Source: Thermoplasmata archaeon
Lineage (GTDB): Archaea; Thermoplasmatota; Thermoplasmata; Methanomassiliicoccales; Methanomethylophilaceae
Length of the DNA: 64,000 nucleotides
NCBI GenBank assembly: GCA_015063185.1
Contig: SUSY01000004.1
Location: 1 to 64,000, forward strand
Direction of reading: 5' to 3'
The stretch's first letter is position 1; each line of letters opens with the position of its first letter. Below the pieces are notes generated by a model. That model did no database searches. It saw only the letters and a list, made by a program, of their open reading frames with translations, and was not told where the DNA came from. Of this stretch, positions 1 through 7,674 are shown one piece after another. A program made the translations under genes and the position numbers.

Positions 1-119
1 GACTTACCCCGAGGATACTTGATGATCTCGGCCTTACCCTTTCCAAACTACTCCTCTATGGATGGTGTCCTGTTCGATAAGGGTAAGGCCGAGATCATCA
101 AGTATCCTCGGGGTAAGTC
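1..119. repeat. Inverted repeat at the window edge (41-bp arms)
   Basis: Bases 1-41 are the exact reverse complement of bases 79-119, with a 37-base loop (42-78). The right arm is ordinary coding sequence of the LRR protein (FDKGKAEIIKYPRG...); the left arm gives a run of unrelated residues in the same frame. This is the pattern of a fold-back assembly end or chimera, or less likely a real hairpin. Confidence 0.9.
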
Positions 120-2985
120 TGGGGAGACCTACACGATTCCAGATACAGTGGTTTCTATCGCCAATGGAGCATTCTCCAGATGTTCTTTGACCTCCGTTTT
201 AATATCGGGGGATCTGATATCGATAGGTGACAATTCGTTCGAATACTGTTCGAAACTCACAACCATCAAGCTTCCTGAGAGTCTGACCTCCATCGGTGTA
301 TCTGCGTTCAACAAATGTTCCAAGCTTGCCGCTATCGAGATATTCAGCGGTGTGGAATCGATTAGCGAATCCGCATTCGGAAACTGTTTAGCACTATCAT
401 CGGTGACCCTATCCGATGATGTGAAGGTCATCGGCACACAGGCATTCGAGAACTGTGTGGCACTTGTGTCCATAGATCTGCCCGAAAGTCTGGAGGAGAT
501 CGGAGCATGCGCTTTTATGGGATGTACTGCGCTCGAATCCATTGTCATACCGGACAAAGTGGTCTCCATAGGTTTAACTTATGGAAATAGTACGAACGAT
601 CATGTCGGTGCGTTCGAGGGTTGTACAAAACTTGCCTCCATAACCTTCGGTAAGTCTGTGGAGATAATTGGACGGTGTGCATTCTCAGGTTGTGTGATTC
701 TTGACAACGTCGTTATACCTGACACTGTGAGTACGATAAGCAATTACGCATTCTACCGTTGTGCAGGATTGGCCTCCATCGTTGTTCCGAATGGGGTCAC
801 GGAAATCGGTTATTCCGCATTCGAATACTGTACGGGACTCACATCGATCATCATAGGTGATGGTGTAGAGACCATCAGGGGAACGGCATTTGCACACTGT
901 TCCAATGTTGAGACTCTTGTGATTGGAAACAATGTTGACCTGGTGGAGACGGACGTCTTCTCAGGAATGGGTAAATTGACGGATTTGACGATGCCCATAA
1001 GTCTGGGTCTGTCCAATGGTAATCTTCCCTATTCCAAGTTCGTCAACAGCACGTCCGTCGTCAACATAACCCTGACCCCGGGAACCGGGGACGGATTTGA
1101 TGGTTATGCGAACGATTTCAATCTTGCCACTCTCCCTTGGAACTATCTTCTTGTAGAGGATACCGAGGTCAAGAAGACGTTCAGACTCAGGTTCGCGAAT
1201 GGTATCGATTCCTTGGGTGCACACGACTTCGATGGTTTCTCCTTCTATGACAGTGATGGGATCACACCTCTGAGCAATACCGTAGGGGACCTTTGCGGTT
1301 ATGTGTACATCGGAACATATGACAGGATGGTCAGGCAGGCTGTGGATTCATACGAACGCACCGTAAGTTTCGATGCCAACGGTGGAACCGGTACGATGGA
1401 ATCTATCACAGTACTCACCTTCGATAGGTTCTATCCGGTTTGTACCTTCACCCCTCCATCCGGTAAGGCATTCCTGGGATGGGCTTTGACGTCCGACGGC
1501 GATGCGATCAAGACGTCCATCGGTGTATCGGAAGACTCCACCCTATACGCCGTATGGGGTGAGAAGAAGGTCATCGTGACATTCGAAGTAGACGGAAAGG
1601 AATACGATTCCTTCGAGATCGATGCCGGTACCATAGTCACACCACCAAAGGATCCGTCCAAGGATGGATACGTATTCAGAGGATGGTCCCCGAGCATCAC
1701 TGTGCCAGTATTGGATGACCAGGTGTTCACGGAAGTGTTCGTGGAGCTGTTCTCGGTCATATACAAGGTAGATGGAAACATCATGGAGACCCAAGAGCAT
1801 GCTGCCGAGGATTCCGTACCGGTCCTGGAACGGTATGTTAAGGAAGGATACACAGTATCCGAATGGACCACATCCGATGTGATCGTGGACGATGGTCATT
1901 TCATCATCGGTTTCAAGGATGTGACATTCAATGCGACATCCACGGTGAACAGGTACTCCGTGACCTACAAGGTCGATGGCGTACAGGTCGGGGATGCCGA
2001 GGAGTACGATTATGCTACGATCGTCACATTACGTGCAAAGTACGTGAAGGTAGGGTACGATGTCAGCGATTGGGAAAGCGACCAGGTCACAGTATCAGAT
2101 GGCAGATTCACACTCGGTGCGGAGGATGTGACATTCGAGGCCACCAGCGTGCCAGAGGAGTACGAGATCTCATTCGTGTTGGCCGATGGAACCGTTGTGG
2201 AGAACATCATCGTGTCATATTCCGAAGTGATTGTTGCACCCAATGACCCAGAGATGGATGGTACGAACGATCTGACATTCAGGTTCGTAGGATGGGAGGG
2301 TTTCACGATCGGAATGGTCGCGACCCGTGATGCTACATTCACGGCCATTTTCATGGCAGAGCCCACATCATGTCCCGATCCCGTGAACGGAGATGTGACC
2401 TTCAATGCGGAAGTTGTGGATGAGATCCAGTTAGGGGCCGGCATAATGGGCGAGGTCATGTCCTTCGTCGGAACGGGTTCATCCTCCCTCAGCATCCTGT
2501 TCAACCATGGTTCCATCAGTTTCGATGACCAATCCCTTTCGGAATTGGATGGTTCGGAGGTCATTTCCATCAAACAGGTGGACGATGACGATCTGCCACA
2601 GAACATAGCATCTCAGGTGAACGATCGCCCTGTGTTCGGAGTGATTGCAGGTGACGTACATGACTTCGGAGATGGAAGACTGACCATCAGACTGAGATAC
2701 GACCTGGGTTCCAACGAGTCGGGTGATCACCTTGAAATCTGGCATTACAAGGCCGATGGTAGCAAGGTGAGCGAGGATTGCACATATGATGAGAACGGAG
2801 GATATGTCGAGTTCACGACCGACAACCTGTCCTACTTCGCCATCATGTATGTGGAACCGACCGACGACGGCGGAAATGACGATGGTGATGATGGAGGAAT
2901 CAATATCCCACTCATCGCAGGTATCGCAGTAGGTATCATCGCGGTCATCGGAATCGCAGCGTTCCTGTTCTTCCGCAGGTCGTAA
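1..2985 (+). CDS. BspA-like leucine-rich-repeat surface protein, 5' end missing
   Basis: Large secreted or cell-surface protein, partial at its N-terminus. Roughly residues 40-320 are tandem LRR_5 (BspA/TpLRR) repeats of the form IGxxAFxxCxxLxSIxIPxxV. Residues about 440-780 hold several InlB_B/Flg_new-type and MucBP-like beta modules (FDANGGTGTMES; YKVDG repeats). An acidic Gly-Asp linker (DDGGNDDGDDGG) then leads to one hydrophobic helix and a short Arg tail, a usual membrane-anchor layout. The frame is open from base 1. The only start codons before the LRR homology (TTG at 19, ATG at 22) lie inside an inverted copy of bases 79-119, so they are probably not real and the true start is outside the window. 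Such proteins are common in gut methanogens and are thought to mediate adhesion; that role is inferred. Confidence 0.85.
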   Translation, partial: DLPRGYLMISALPFPNYSSMDGVLFDKGKAEIIKYPRGKSGETYTIPDTVVSIANGAFSRCSLTSVLISGDLISIGDNSFEYCSKLTTIKLPESLTSIGVSAFNKCSKLAAIEIFSGVESISESAFGNCLALSSVTLSDDVKVIGTQAFENCVALVSIDLPESLEEIGACAFMGCTALESIVIPDKVVSIGLTYGNSTNDHVGAFEGCTKLASITFGKSVEIIGRCAFSGCVILDNVVIPDTVSTISNYAFYRCAGLASIVVPNGVTEIGYSAFEYCTGLTSIIIGDGVETIRGTAFAHCSNVETLVIGNNVDLVETDVFSGMGKLTDLTMPISLGLSNGNLPYSKFVNSTSVVNITLTPGTGDGFDGYANDFNLATLPWNYLLVEDTEVKKTFRLRFANGIDSLGAHDFDGFSFYDSDGITPLSNTVGDLCGYVYIGTYDRMVRQAVDSYERTVSFDANGGTGTMESITVLTFDRFYPVCTFTPPSGKAFLGWALTSDGDAIKTSIGVSEDSTLYAVWGEKKVIVTFEVDGKEYDSFEIDAGTIVTPPKDPSKDGYVFRGWSPSITVPVLDDQVFTEVFVELFSVIYKVDGNIMETQEHAAEDSVPVLERYVKEGYTVSEWTTSDVIVDDGHFIIGFKDVTFNATSTVNRYSVTYKVDGVQVGDAEEYDYATIVTLRAKYVKVGYDVSDWESDQVTVSDGRFTLGAEDVTFEATSVPEEYEISFVLADGTVVENIIVSYSEVIVAPNDPEMDGTNDLTFRFVGWEGFTIGMVATRDATFTAIFMAEPTSCPDPVNGDVTFNAEVVDEIQLGAGIMGEVMSFVGTGSSSLSILFNHGSISFDDQSLSELDGSEVISIKQVDDDDLPQNIASQVNDRPVFGVIAGDVHDFGDGRLTIRLRYDLGSNESGDHLEIWHYKADGSKVSEDCTYDENGGYVEFTTDNLSYFAIMYVEPTDDGGNDDGDDGGINIPLIAGIAVGIIAVIGIAAFLFFRRS

Positions 2986-2993
2986 ACAAAACC

Positions 2994-3022
2994 GGAGGGG
3001 ACATCCCCTCCATCCCGTTTTT
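2994..3022 (+). terminator. Hairpin plus T-run after the LRR protein gene
   Basis: GGAGGGG (2994-3000), loop ACAT, CCCCTCC (3005-3011), followed by GTTTTTA with a five-T run at 3018-3022. It lies just after the TAA of the surface-protein gene. Confidence 0.7.
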
Positions 3023-3110
3023 ATCAAATCCGCGTACACAATAGTGGTTTTTGCCAGTTGGACATAAGACTTAATAACAAAAACGAAGTTATAATTGTAG
3101 GAGAAATTGG

Positions 3111-3968
3111 ATGTCGTCTGGTAAGAGGGATACGGTCATTATCGCATGCGTAACGTTCGAGGTCGACAAGATTGTATCACCTGTACTCCACTATGAGGCA
3201 GCCCGCATCCATCTTTTGAGTTCCTCGACAGGCGAGGATGTCTATTCCGAGTTCTACAAGGAAGTGTGTGACCAGATTCATCAGAAGTCCCCTAAGACCG
3301 AGATCATCCCTCACCGGTCTAAATATGACCCAGTGACGGGGTACGATGGTTTCACTGTTTTCGATTTCCAATCCGTGATGAACGAGGTCCTATGTATCAT
3401 AGAATCGGAGAAGGCATCCAGTAAGGATCTTCCGCAGATATTCGTAAACATATCTGCTGGCACATCCGAATACTCAGCGGCCTCCCTGATGGCGTCCATG
3501 ATGCATTACGATATCGTGAAGCCGTTCACCGTCTCCGCTCTGGAATATGCCGTACCCATCGACAAGGTCAGGGACATCTACTACCGTGATGGGAAGCCCG
3601 TGGGTCAGACGATAAGGAGCAGGGAACCTCGTTCGATCACATCGTATCCCATCGAGAAACCCGATGAGGAGAGGGTGCTGGCACTTGCGATCTTAAAGGA
3701 ACAGATCGACGCAGGGGATACATGTGCTGCCACCATGATGAAGCGCCTTAACGAGGCGAAACTGTTTGAGGATTACGATACGGGATACAATGACAAACCG
3801 CAGCAGAAGGATGTCATGAAGTACCAGCGTAACTTTGTAGATTTATGGATAAAGGATGGTTGGATCGAGAAAGTATCTAAACGTAAGACCAGGATAACTG
3901 CTGAAGGAGAAAGTATTTTGAAAGTGTTCTCGAAGAGTTATCAGATAAAGAAGGAAAGCGAGGGATAA
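3111..3968 (+). CDS. CARF-like (HFX_2341/DUF6293 type) protein with C-terminal winged HTH
   Basis: 285-residue predicted ligand-responsive DNA-binding protein. Residues about 1-165 look like a Rossmann/CARF-type sensor: beta-strand starts at TVIIACVTFEVDK, the segment IHLLSSS, and the glycine-rich NISAGTSEYSAASLMA near 115-130, which resembles the ligand loop of CARF domains. Residues about 185-280 form a winged helix (LALAILKEQI...; DLWIKDGWIEKVSKRKTRITAEGE). The layout matches the HFX_2341 and Csa3 families, in which the sensor is thought to bind a cyclic or other nucleotide. No CRISPR array or cas gene is in the window, so a CRISPR link is not supported here. The start has a good ribosome site, GGAGAAATTGG-ATG. 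A hairpin terminator covers the stop. Family assignment is from recognised pattern, not a search. Confidence 0.7.
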   Translation: MSSGKRDTVIIACVTFEVDKIVSPVLHYEAARIHLLSSSTGEDVYSEFYKEVCDQIHQKSPKTEIIPHRSKYDPVTGYDGFTVFDFQSVMNEVLCIIESEKASSKDLPQIFVNISAGTSEYSAASLMASMMHYDIVKPFTVSALEYAVPIDKVRDIYYRDGKPVGQTIRSREPRSITSYPIEKPDEERVLALAILKEQIDAGDTCAATMMKRLNEAKLFEDYDTGYNDKPQQKDVMKYQRNFVDLWIKDGWIEKVSKRKTRITAEGESILKVFSKSYQIKKESEG

Positions 3969-3985
3969 TCCCTCAGATGTTTTTT
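3960..3985 (+). terminator. Terminator of the CARF-like gene
   Basis: GAGGG (3960-3964), loop ATAAT, CCCTC (3970-3974), then six T at 3980-3985. The stem overlaps the last codons of both convergent genes. Confidence 0.65.
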
Positions 3986-4368
3986 CTGGGACATTCTCCA
4001 CATTTAGTCAGTGGTACGTTGGATCCCTGGTTCTGGTAAATCTCATTGATCATTCCAGAATCCTTGAAGAATGCACATAGGTCACACAGTTCCACGGACA
4101 GGTCCGTATTTTCTTGATCCAAGCGTCTGGCTATGTCCTTTATCTTGGAGTAGAACTCATCCTTGTGACTGCTTCCGTCGACGTATTTGTTACCTCCGCG
4201 CAATCCTTTCACATATTGCGATATTGCGACGTTGGTGACGCCGAAGAGTTCCGCCACCTTTGATTGTGTGTACCCGTAGTCATCCACGAGGATCTTTGCG
4301 ATGGAACCTCTGGCTGTAGGCAACAGTTCGAAGACGACCAATTCGCATGGCATCTTCCTCGATGCCAT
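3973..4368 (-). CDS. COG2522-type XRE-like HTH regulator with C-terminal Cys cluster
   Basis: 131-residue predicted transcription regulator. Residues about 15-60 carry a helix-turn-helix (GYTQSKVAELFGVTNVAISQYVKG). The C-terminal half has CDLCAFF and ends in CGECPRK, four cysteines in two CxxC pairs that could bind a metal or Fe-S centre. This matches the archaeal COG2522 family. Its ATG lies 1 bp after the hisA stop, so it is probably the last gene of the his operon and may respond to amino-acid state; that is an inference. Its 3' end meets the CARF-like gene tail to tail. Confidence 0.8.
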   Translation of the reverse strand: MASRKMPCELVVFELLPTARGSIAKILVDDYGYTQSKVAELFGVTNVAISQYVKGLRGGNKYVDGSSHKDEFYSKIKDIARRLDQENTDLSVELCDLCAFFKDSGMINEIYQNQGSNVPLTKCGECPRKNI

Positions 4369-4369
4369 A

Positions 4370-5083
4370 TCATGCCTCCCAAGGCGTGGACCAGTTCCAG
4401 GGTTCAGTGAGTCCGGTATAGATGGACACGCCTACGACGGCACTGTCCACTCCATATCTGGCGAGAGTCTTTGCATCGTCTTCGCTGGTAACCCCACCGG
4501 ATGCGATGACCCTGTGGCTACACATGGATGTGAACTTCTTGATCCATTCCTCGTCGATTCCCTTTCCCTGCCCTTCGACATCGATGTTCGTGTTGAGGAT
4601 ACCGTATATCGGCACGTCCTCCATCGATCCGAGCATCCAGCTGAGGGTCATGGAGGATGCCTCCTGCCAACCTTTGACGGTGATGTTACCGTTCTTCGTG
4701 TCGAGTGCGAGGATGAGTTTGTCGGGGAATGTCATGGCCATCTCTTTGAACCATTCACGATCGGTGACGCCCCTGGTACCGATGATGACCCTGTCAACGC
4801 CTGCATCGAGGAGCTTCCTGATGGTGGACTCCTTCCTTATGCCCCCTCCGACCTGTACGGGGACCTTGGAGTTCTTCGCGATGTACTTGATGGTATCCAG
4901 ATTGTCATCCTCACCGAATGCTGCATCGAGGTCTACGATATGGAGATATTTTGCGCCCTTATCGATCCATGACTGGGCCACCTCGGCCGGATCTGGCAGT
5001 TTGATCTTCTCTGTTCCGGGCACTCCGCCCACAAGCTGAACGACCTGGTGGTTCATGATGTCGATTGCAGGTATGATTTTCAT
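4370..5083 (-). CDS. hisA: HisA, ProFAR isomerase
   Basis: Phosphoribosylformimino-5-aminoimidazole carboxamide ribotide isomerase, a (beta/alpha)8 barrel that makes the fourth-step intermediate of histidine synthesis. Recognisable features are MKIIPAIDI at the start with the catalytic Asp, VDLDAA, the phosphate loop VGGGIR, and IASGGV in the C-terminal half. An ATG two codons upstream (5089) is possible, but the ATG at 5083 overlaps the hisH stop as ATGA and has GAGGA six bases ahead, so I prefer it. Third biosynthetic gene downstream of hisG in a tightly packed operon. Confidence 0.93.
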   Translation of the reverse strand: MKIIPAIDIMNHQVVQLVGGVPGTEKIKLPDPAEVAQSWIDKGAKYLHIVDLDAAFGEDDNLDTIKYIAKNSKVPVQVGGGIRKESTIRKLLDAGVDRVIIGTRGVTDREWFKEMAMTFPDKLILALDTKNGNITVKGWQEASSMTLSWMLGSMEDVPIYGILNTNIDVEGQGKGIDEEWIKKFTSMCSHRVIASGGVTSEDDAKTLARYGVDSAVVGVSIYTGLTEPWNWSTPWEA

Positions 5084-5682
5084 AGACATTCCTCAGCGAA
5101 TTTAACGAAGTTTGAAATGAACTTTAGACCGGATGCACTGCTCTTCTCCGGATGGAACTGCGTTCCGATGAAGTTCTTCTTCCTGAACATCGTTGGGAAG
5201 TCGAACCCTTCGTATTCCGTTGTTCCACATATGAGGGAGCGGTCCATCGGTTCGCAATAGTAAGAGTTGGCGAAATAGAAGTAACGGTTCTCCACACCAT
5301 CCATCAGAGGGTCGTTGGTCTTCACCATGTTCCATCCCATGTGGGGGACTTGTTTAGCCTTGAGTTTGACGACCTCCCCTTTGATGAATCCGAGTCCGGG
5401 GGATGTGCCCTCCTGACTTCTTTCTGTAAGGATCTGGGTTCCGATACAGATTCCCAATCCCGGGGTACCAGATTCAAGTTTATCGCAGATCTCCTCTCTA
5501 TATGGGAGGAGGGCTTCCATGGTCTTGTCGAATGCTCCGACTCCAGGGAATGCTATGCATTCCGCATCGAGCAATTTCTCCATAGAGGTGACCACTGTGA
5601 CCTTAGCGCCACAATTCTCTAAGGACTTCCTGAGTGAGTGGAGATTTCCCACTTTGTAATCGGCAAGGCTGATGTTCAGCAT
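5080..5682 (-). CDS. hisH: HisH, glutamine amidotransferase subunit of IGP synthase
   Basis: Class I glutaminase that supplies ammonia to HisF for imidazole glycerol phosphate formation. The triad is visible: the nucleophile Cys in GLGICIGTQIL, and His and Glu in GTQFHPEKS. Length, 200 residues, is usual. It overlaps hisC by 7 bp at its start and hisA by 4 bp (ATGA) at its end. The partner hisF is not in the window. Confidence 0.94.
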   Translation of the reverse strand: MLNISLADYKVGNLHSLRKSLENCGAKVTVVTSMEKLLDAECIAFPGVGAFDKTMEALLPYREEICDKLESGTPGLGICIGTQILTERSQEGTSPGLGFIKGEVVKLKAKQVPHMGWNMVKTNDPLMDGVENRYFYFANSYYCEPMDRSLICGTTEYEGFDFPTMFRKKNFIGTQFHPEKSSASGLKFISNFVKFAEECL

Positions 5683-6725
5683 TCATCAATCACCTCAGCG
5701 ATTTTGTCCAGTAGGATATCGTTGAGCTCTCTGGTACCGATCGTGGTCCTTACACAGTTCTCCGTTCTTCTCTTGGATCCGAAATCACGGATCATGACTC
5801 CCTTCTCCTTGAGTTTGGATACGAGTACGGCATGATCAATTGGGGATCTTGCCATAATGAAGTTGGAATTGGATGCGAACGTCTCGAATCCCAGTTTTTT
5901 GAGTCCTGCATCAAGGTAGGGGCGTTGTTCGTTGACCATCTCCACGCTCCTTTTGATGAAGTCCTGGTCCTTCACCGCTGCTATTGCAGCAATCTCACTG
6001 ACCGAGTTGAGCGAGTACGGGATCTTTACACACGTCATCATGTCTGCGACGGATTTTCCTGCGACAGCGTATCCTACCCTCATTGCTGCCATGGCATATG
6101 CTTTGGAGAATGTTCTGAGGACTATCAGATTGTCGAACTCATTCACTCTGGAGATCATGGATTCAGATGCATATTCTCCATAAGCCTCATCCACTATGAC
6201 GATGCCATCGGTCTTTTCGAGAATCTCTTCGATATCCTTGCTCCTAAAACTGTTGCCTGTGGGGTTGTTGGGGGAAGGCATGATCATGACCTTGGCCTTA
6301 GGTGCAAGCATGGCGTCCACATCGAGTTGGAAATTTTCGTCCAGATCGACATTGATGGATTTTCCACCATTGAGTTCGATGAAGTAGTTGTAGAGTGAGT
6401 AAGATGGTACGGGTGAGACACAACTGTCCCCCCATTCCGTGAATGTCTTGAACGATACGTCAAGCATTTCATCGGAACCGGAACCGACGATGAAGTTGTC
6501 GCGTTCCAGGTCGTAGAGTTCCGCAAGGGCATCACGAAGACCGTCGGAATAGGTGTTGGGGTATCCGTTGATGTTCAGCTCAAGGTTCTTGAGTGCCACC
6601 TCTGCCGCAGGATTGCTACCGAGAACGTTGGTGTTGGTGTCAAGACGAATCTCACCGTGAAGTTCCGGGTTATAGTACTTCTCGAAACTTCTGGTGGTGG
6701 ATCTCATAAGATCCCTGGAGGCCAT
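5676..6725 (-). CDS. hisC: HisC, histidinol-phosphate aminotransferase
   Basis: PLP-dependent fold-type I aminotransferase, converting imidazole acetol phosphate and glutamate to histidinol phosphate. The PLP lysine lies in LRTFSKAYAMAAMRVGY, and the Asp/Tyr motif in GIVIVDEAYGEY. The frame is open for 66 more codons upstream, but those codons lie over hisG and read as low-complexity Ser/Arg sequence. The ATG at 6725, giving MASRDLMRSTTRSFEKYY, begins 1 bp after the hisG stop and matches the family start. Confidence 0.92.
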   Translation of the reverse strand: MASRDLMRSTTRSFEKYYNPELHGEIRLDTNTNVLGSNPAAEVALKNLELNINGYPNTYSDGLRDALAELYDLERDNFIVGSGSDEMLDVSFKTFTEWGDSCVSPVPSYSLYNYFIELNGGKSINVDLDENFQLDVDAMLAPKAKVMIMPSPNNPTGNSFRSKDIEEILEKTDGIVIVDEAYGEYASESMISRVNEFDNLIVLRTFSKAYAMAAMRVGYAVAGKSVADMMTCVKIPYSLNSVSEIAAIAAVKDQDFIKRSVEMVNEQRPYLDAGLKKLGFETFASNSNFIMARSPIDHAVLVSKLKEKGVMIRDFGSKRRTENCVRTTIGTRELNDILLDKIAEVIDEC

Positions 6726-6726
6726 C

Positions 6727-7590
6727 TTACTGCACCAGCCTTTCGATGGGGAGGGTGAGGATTCCGGTTCCTCCGAACTCCTTGAGCTTGTTGACCGCAT
6801 CGTAGATCTCGGTGTTGTCGACCACGACATGAATGGCGACCATGTCGGATGTTCCAGCGAGTTCCATGACGGTTGGGCCTGCGAGTCCGGGAAGTGCCTT
6901 CTCGATCTCTCCGAGTTTGGCACGTGGTACGTCGGCCATGAGGTACTTTTTCGTCTCTGCGTTCATGACGCTGAGGATCGCGTTGGTGATTCCCGAAATC
7001 TCGTGTTCGTTGGTCTCGAGGGACTTGTGGTTAGCGAGGATTACCGCTTCGGATTCGAGGATGGTCTGTATCTCCACGAGGCGGTTGGTCTTGAGGGTGG
7101 ATCCGCTGGATACGAGGTCCACGATGAAATCGGACACTCCCATGTATGGCATGATCTCTGCAGCACCGGTGACCTCCACGATCTCGACGTTCTTTCCGAC
7201 GGATTCGAAGAATTTCCTGGATACATTCACGAAGGATGTGGCGATGCGGCTTCCATCGGGGATGTCCTCGATGTTCTTCACGCCAGATGCCTCAGGTACT
7301 GCCACCGAGAGGCGACAGTGTCCGAACCTCAATGGCAGGATCTCCTTGACATCCACGCATGCGTTCGCAATCTGATCCTGTCCGGTGATACCGATGTCTA
7401 CGGCTCCGGAATGGACGAAGACAGGGATGTCCTGTGCACGTACGAAGATGACTTCGATGTCCTTGTTCCTAACCTTGACGTAGAGCTTCCTACCCCATCC
7501 CTCTCCGAGATCCAGTCCGGATTTGATTAGAAGGTCCACAGCTCTTTCATTCAATCTACCTTTGTTCGGTACCGCCATTTTGAGGGTCAT
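6727..7590 (-). CDS. hisG: HisG, ATP phosphoribosyltransferase (long form)
   Basis: First and committed enzyme of histidine synthesis, joining ATP and PRPP. The N-terminal half has the periplasmic-binding-protein-like fold (AVPNKGRLNERAVDLL, GITGQDQIAN) and the PRPP-binding stretch DLVSSGSTLKTNRL. The last ~75 residues form the regulatory ACT-like domain of the long HisG form, so histidine feedback is likely. I use the ATG at 7590 (MTLKMAVPNKG) because AGAGGT lies six bases upstream; an upstream in-frame start at 7623 would add an unusual leader. First gene of hisG-C-H-A plus a COG2522 regulator. Confidence 0.93.
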   Translation of the reverse strand: MTLKMAVPNKGRLNERAVDLLIKSGLDLGEGWGRKLYVKVRNKDIEVIFVRAQDIPVFVHSGAVDIGITGQDQIANACVDVKEILPLRFGHCRLSVAVPEASGVKNIEDIPDGSRIATSFVNVSRKFFESVGKNVEIVEVTGAAEIMPYMGVSDFIVDLVSSGSTLKTNRLVEIQTILESEAVILANHKSLETNEHEISGITNAILSVMNAETKKYLMADVPRAKLGEIEKALPGLAGPTVMELAGTSDMVAIHVVVDNTEIYDAVNKLKEFGGTGILTLPIERLVQ

Positions 7591-7610
7591 TCTGTTACCT
7601 CTGGTGGACG

Positions 7611-7650
7611 GGTACGTGCACATTATAATTAAGGGTTTACGCGCGCGAGG
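7611..7650 (-). promoter_or_regulatory. Putative his operon promoter with CGCGCG palindrome
   Basis: Read on the minus strand, a CGCGCGCG block at about 7640-7648 is followed by AAACCC and then the AT-rich TTAATTATAATG (7620-7632), a plausible TATA element about 35 bp from the hisG ATG. The same GC block sits just ahead of the TATA-like box of the FKBP and isocitrate dehydrogenase genes. Confidence 0.45.
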
Positions 7651-7674
7651 GATCCGAATCGATAGGTTCGGATG

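Noticed and set aside
5676-6923. Longer HisC start at 6923
   Set aside because: The extra 66 codons overlap hisG and are Ser/Arg-rich shadow sequence; ATG 6725 fits the family.
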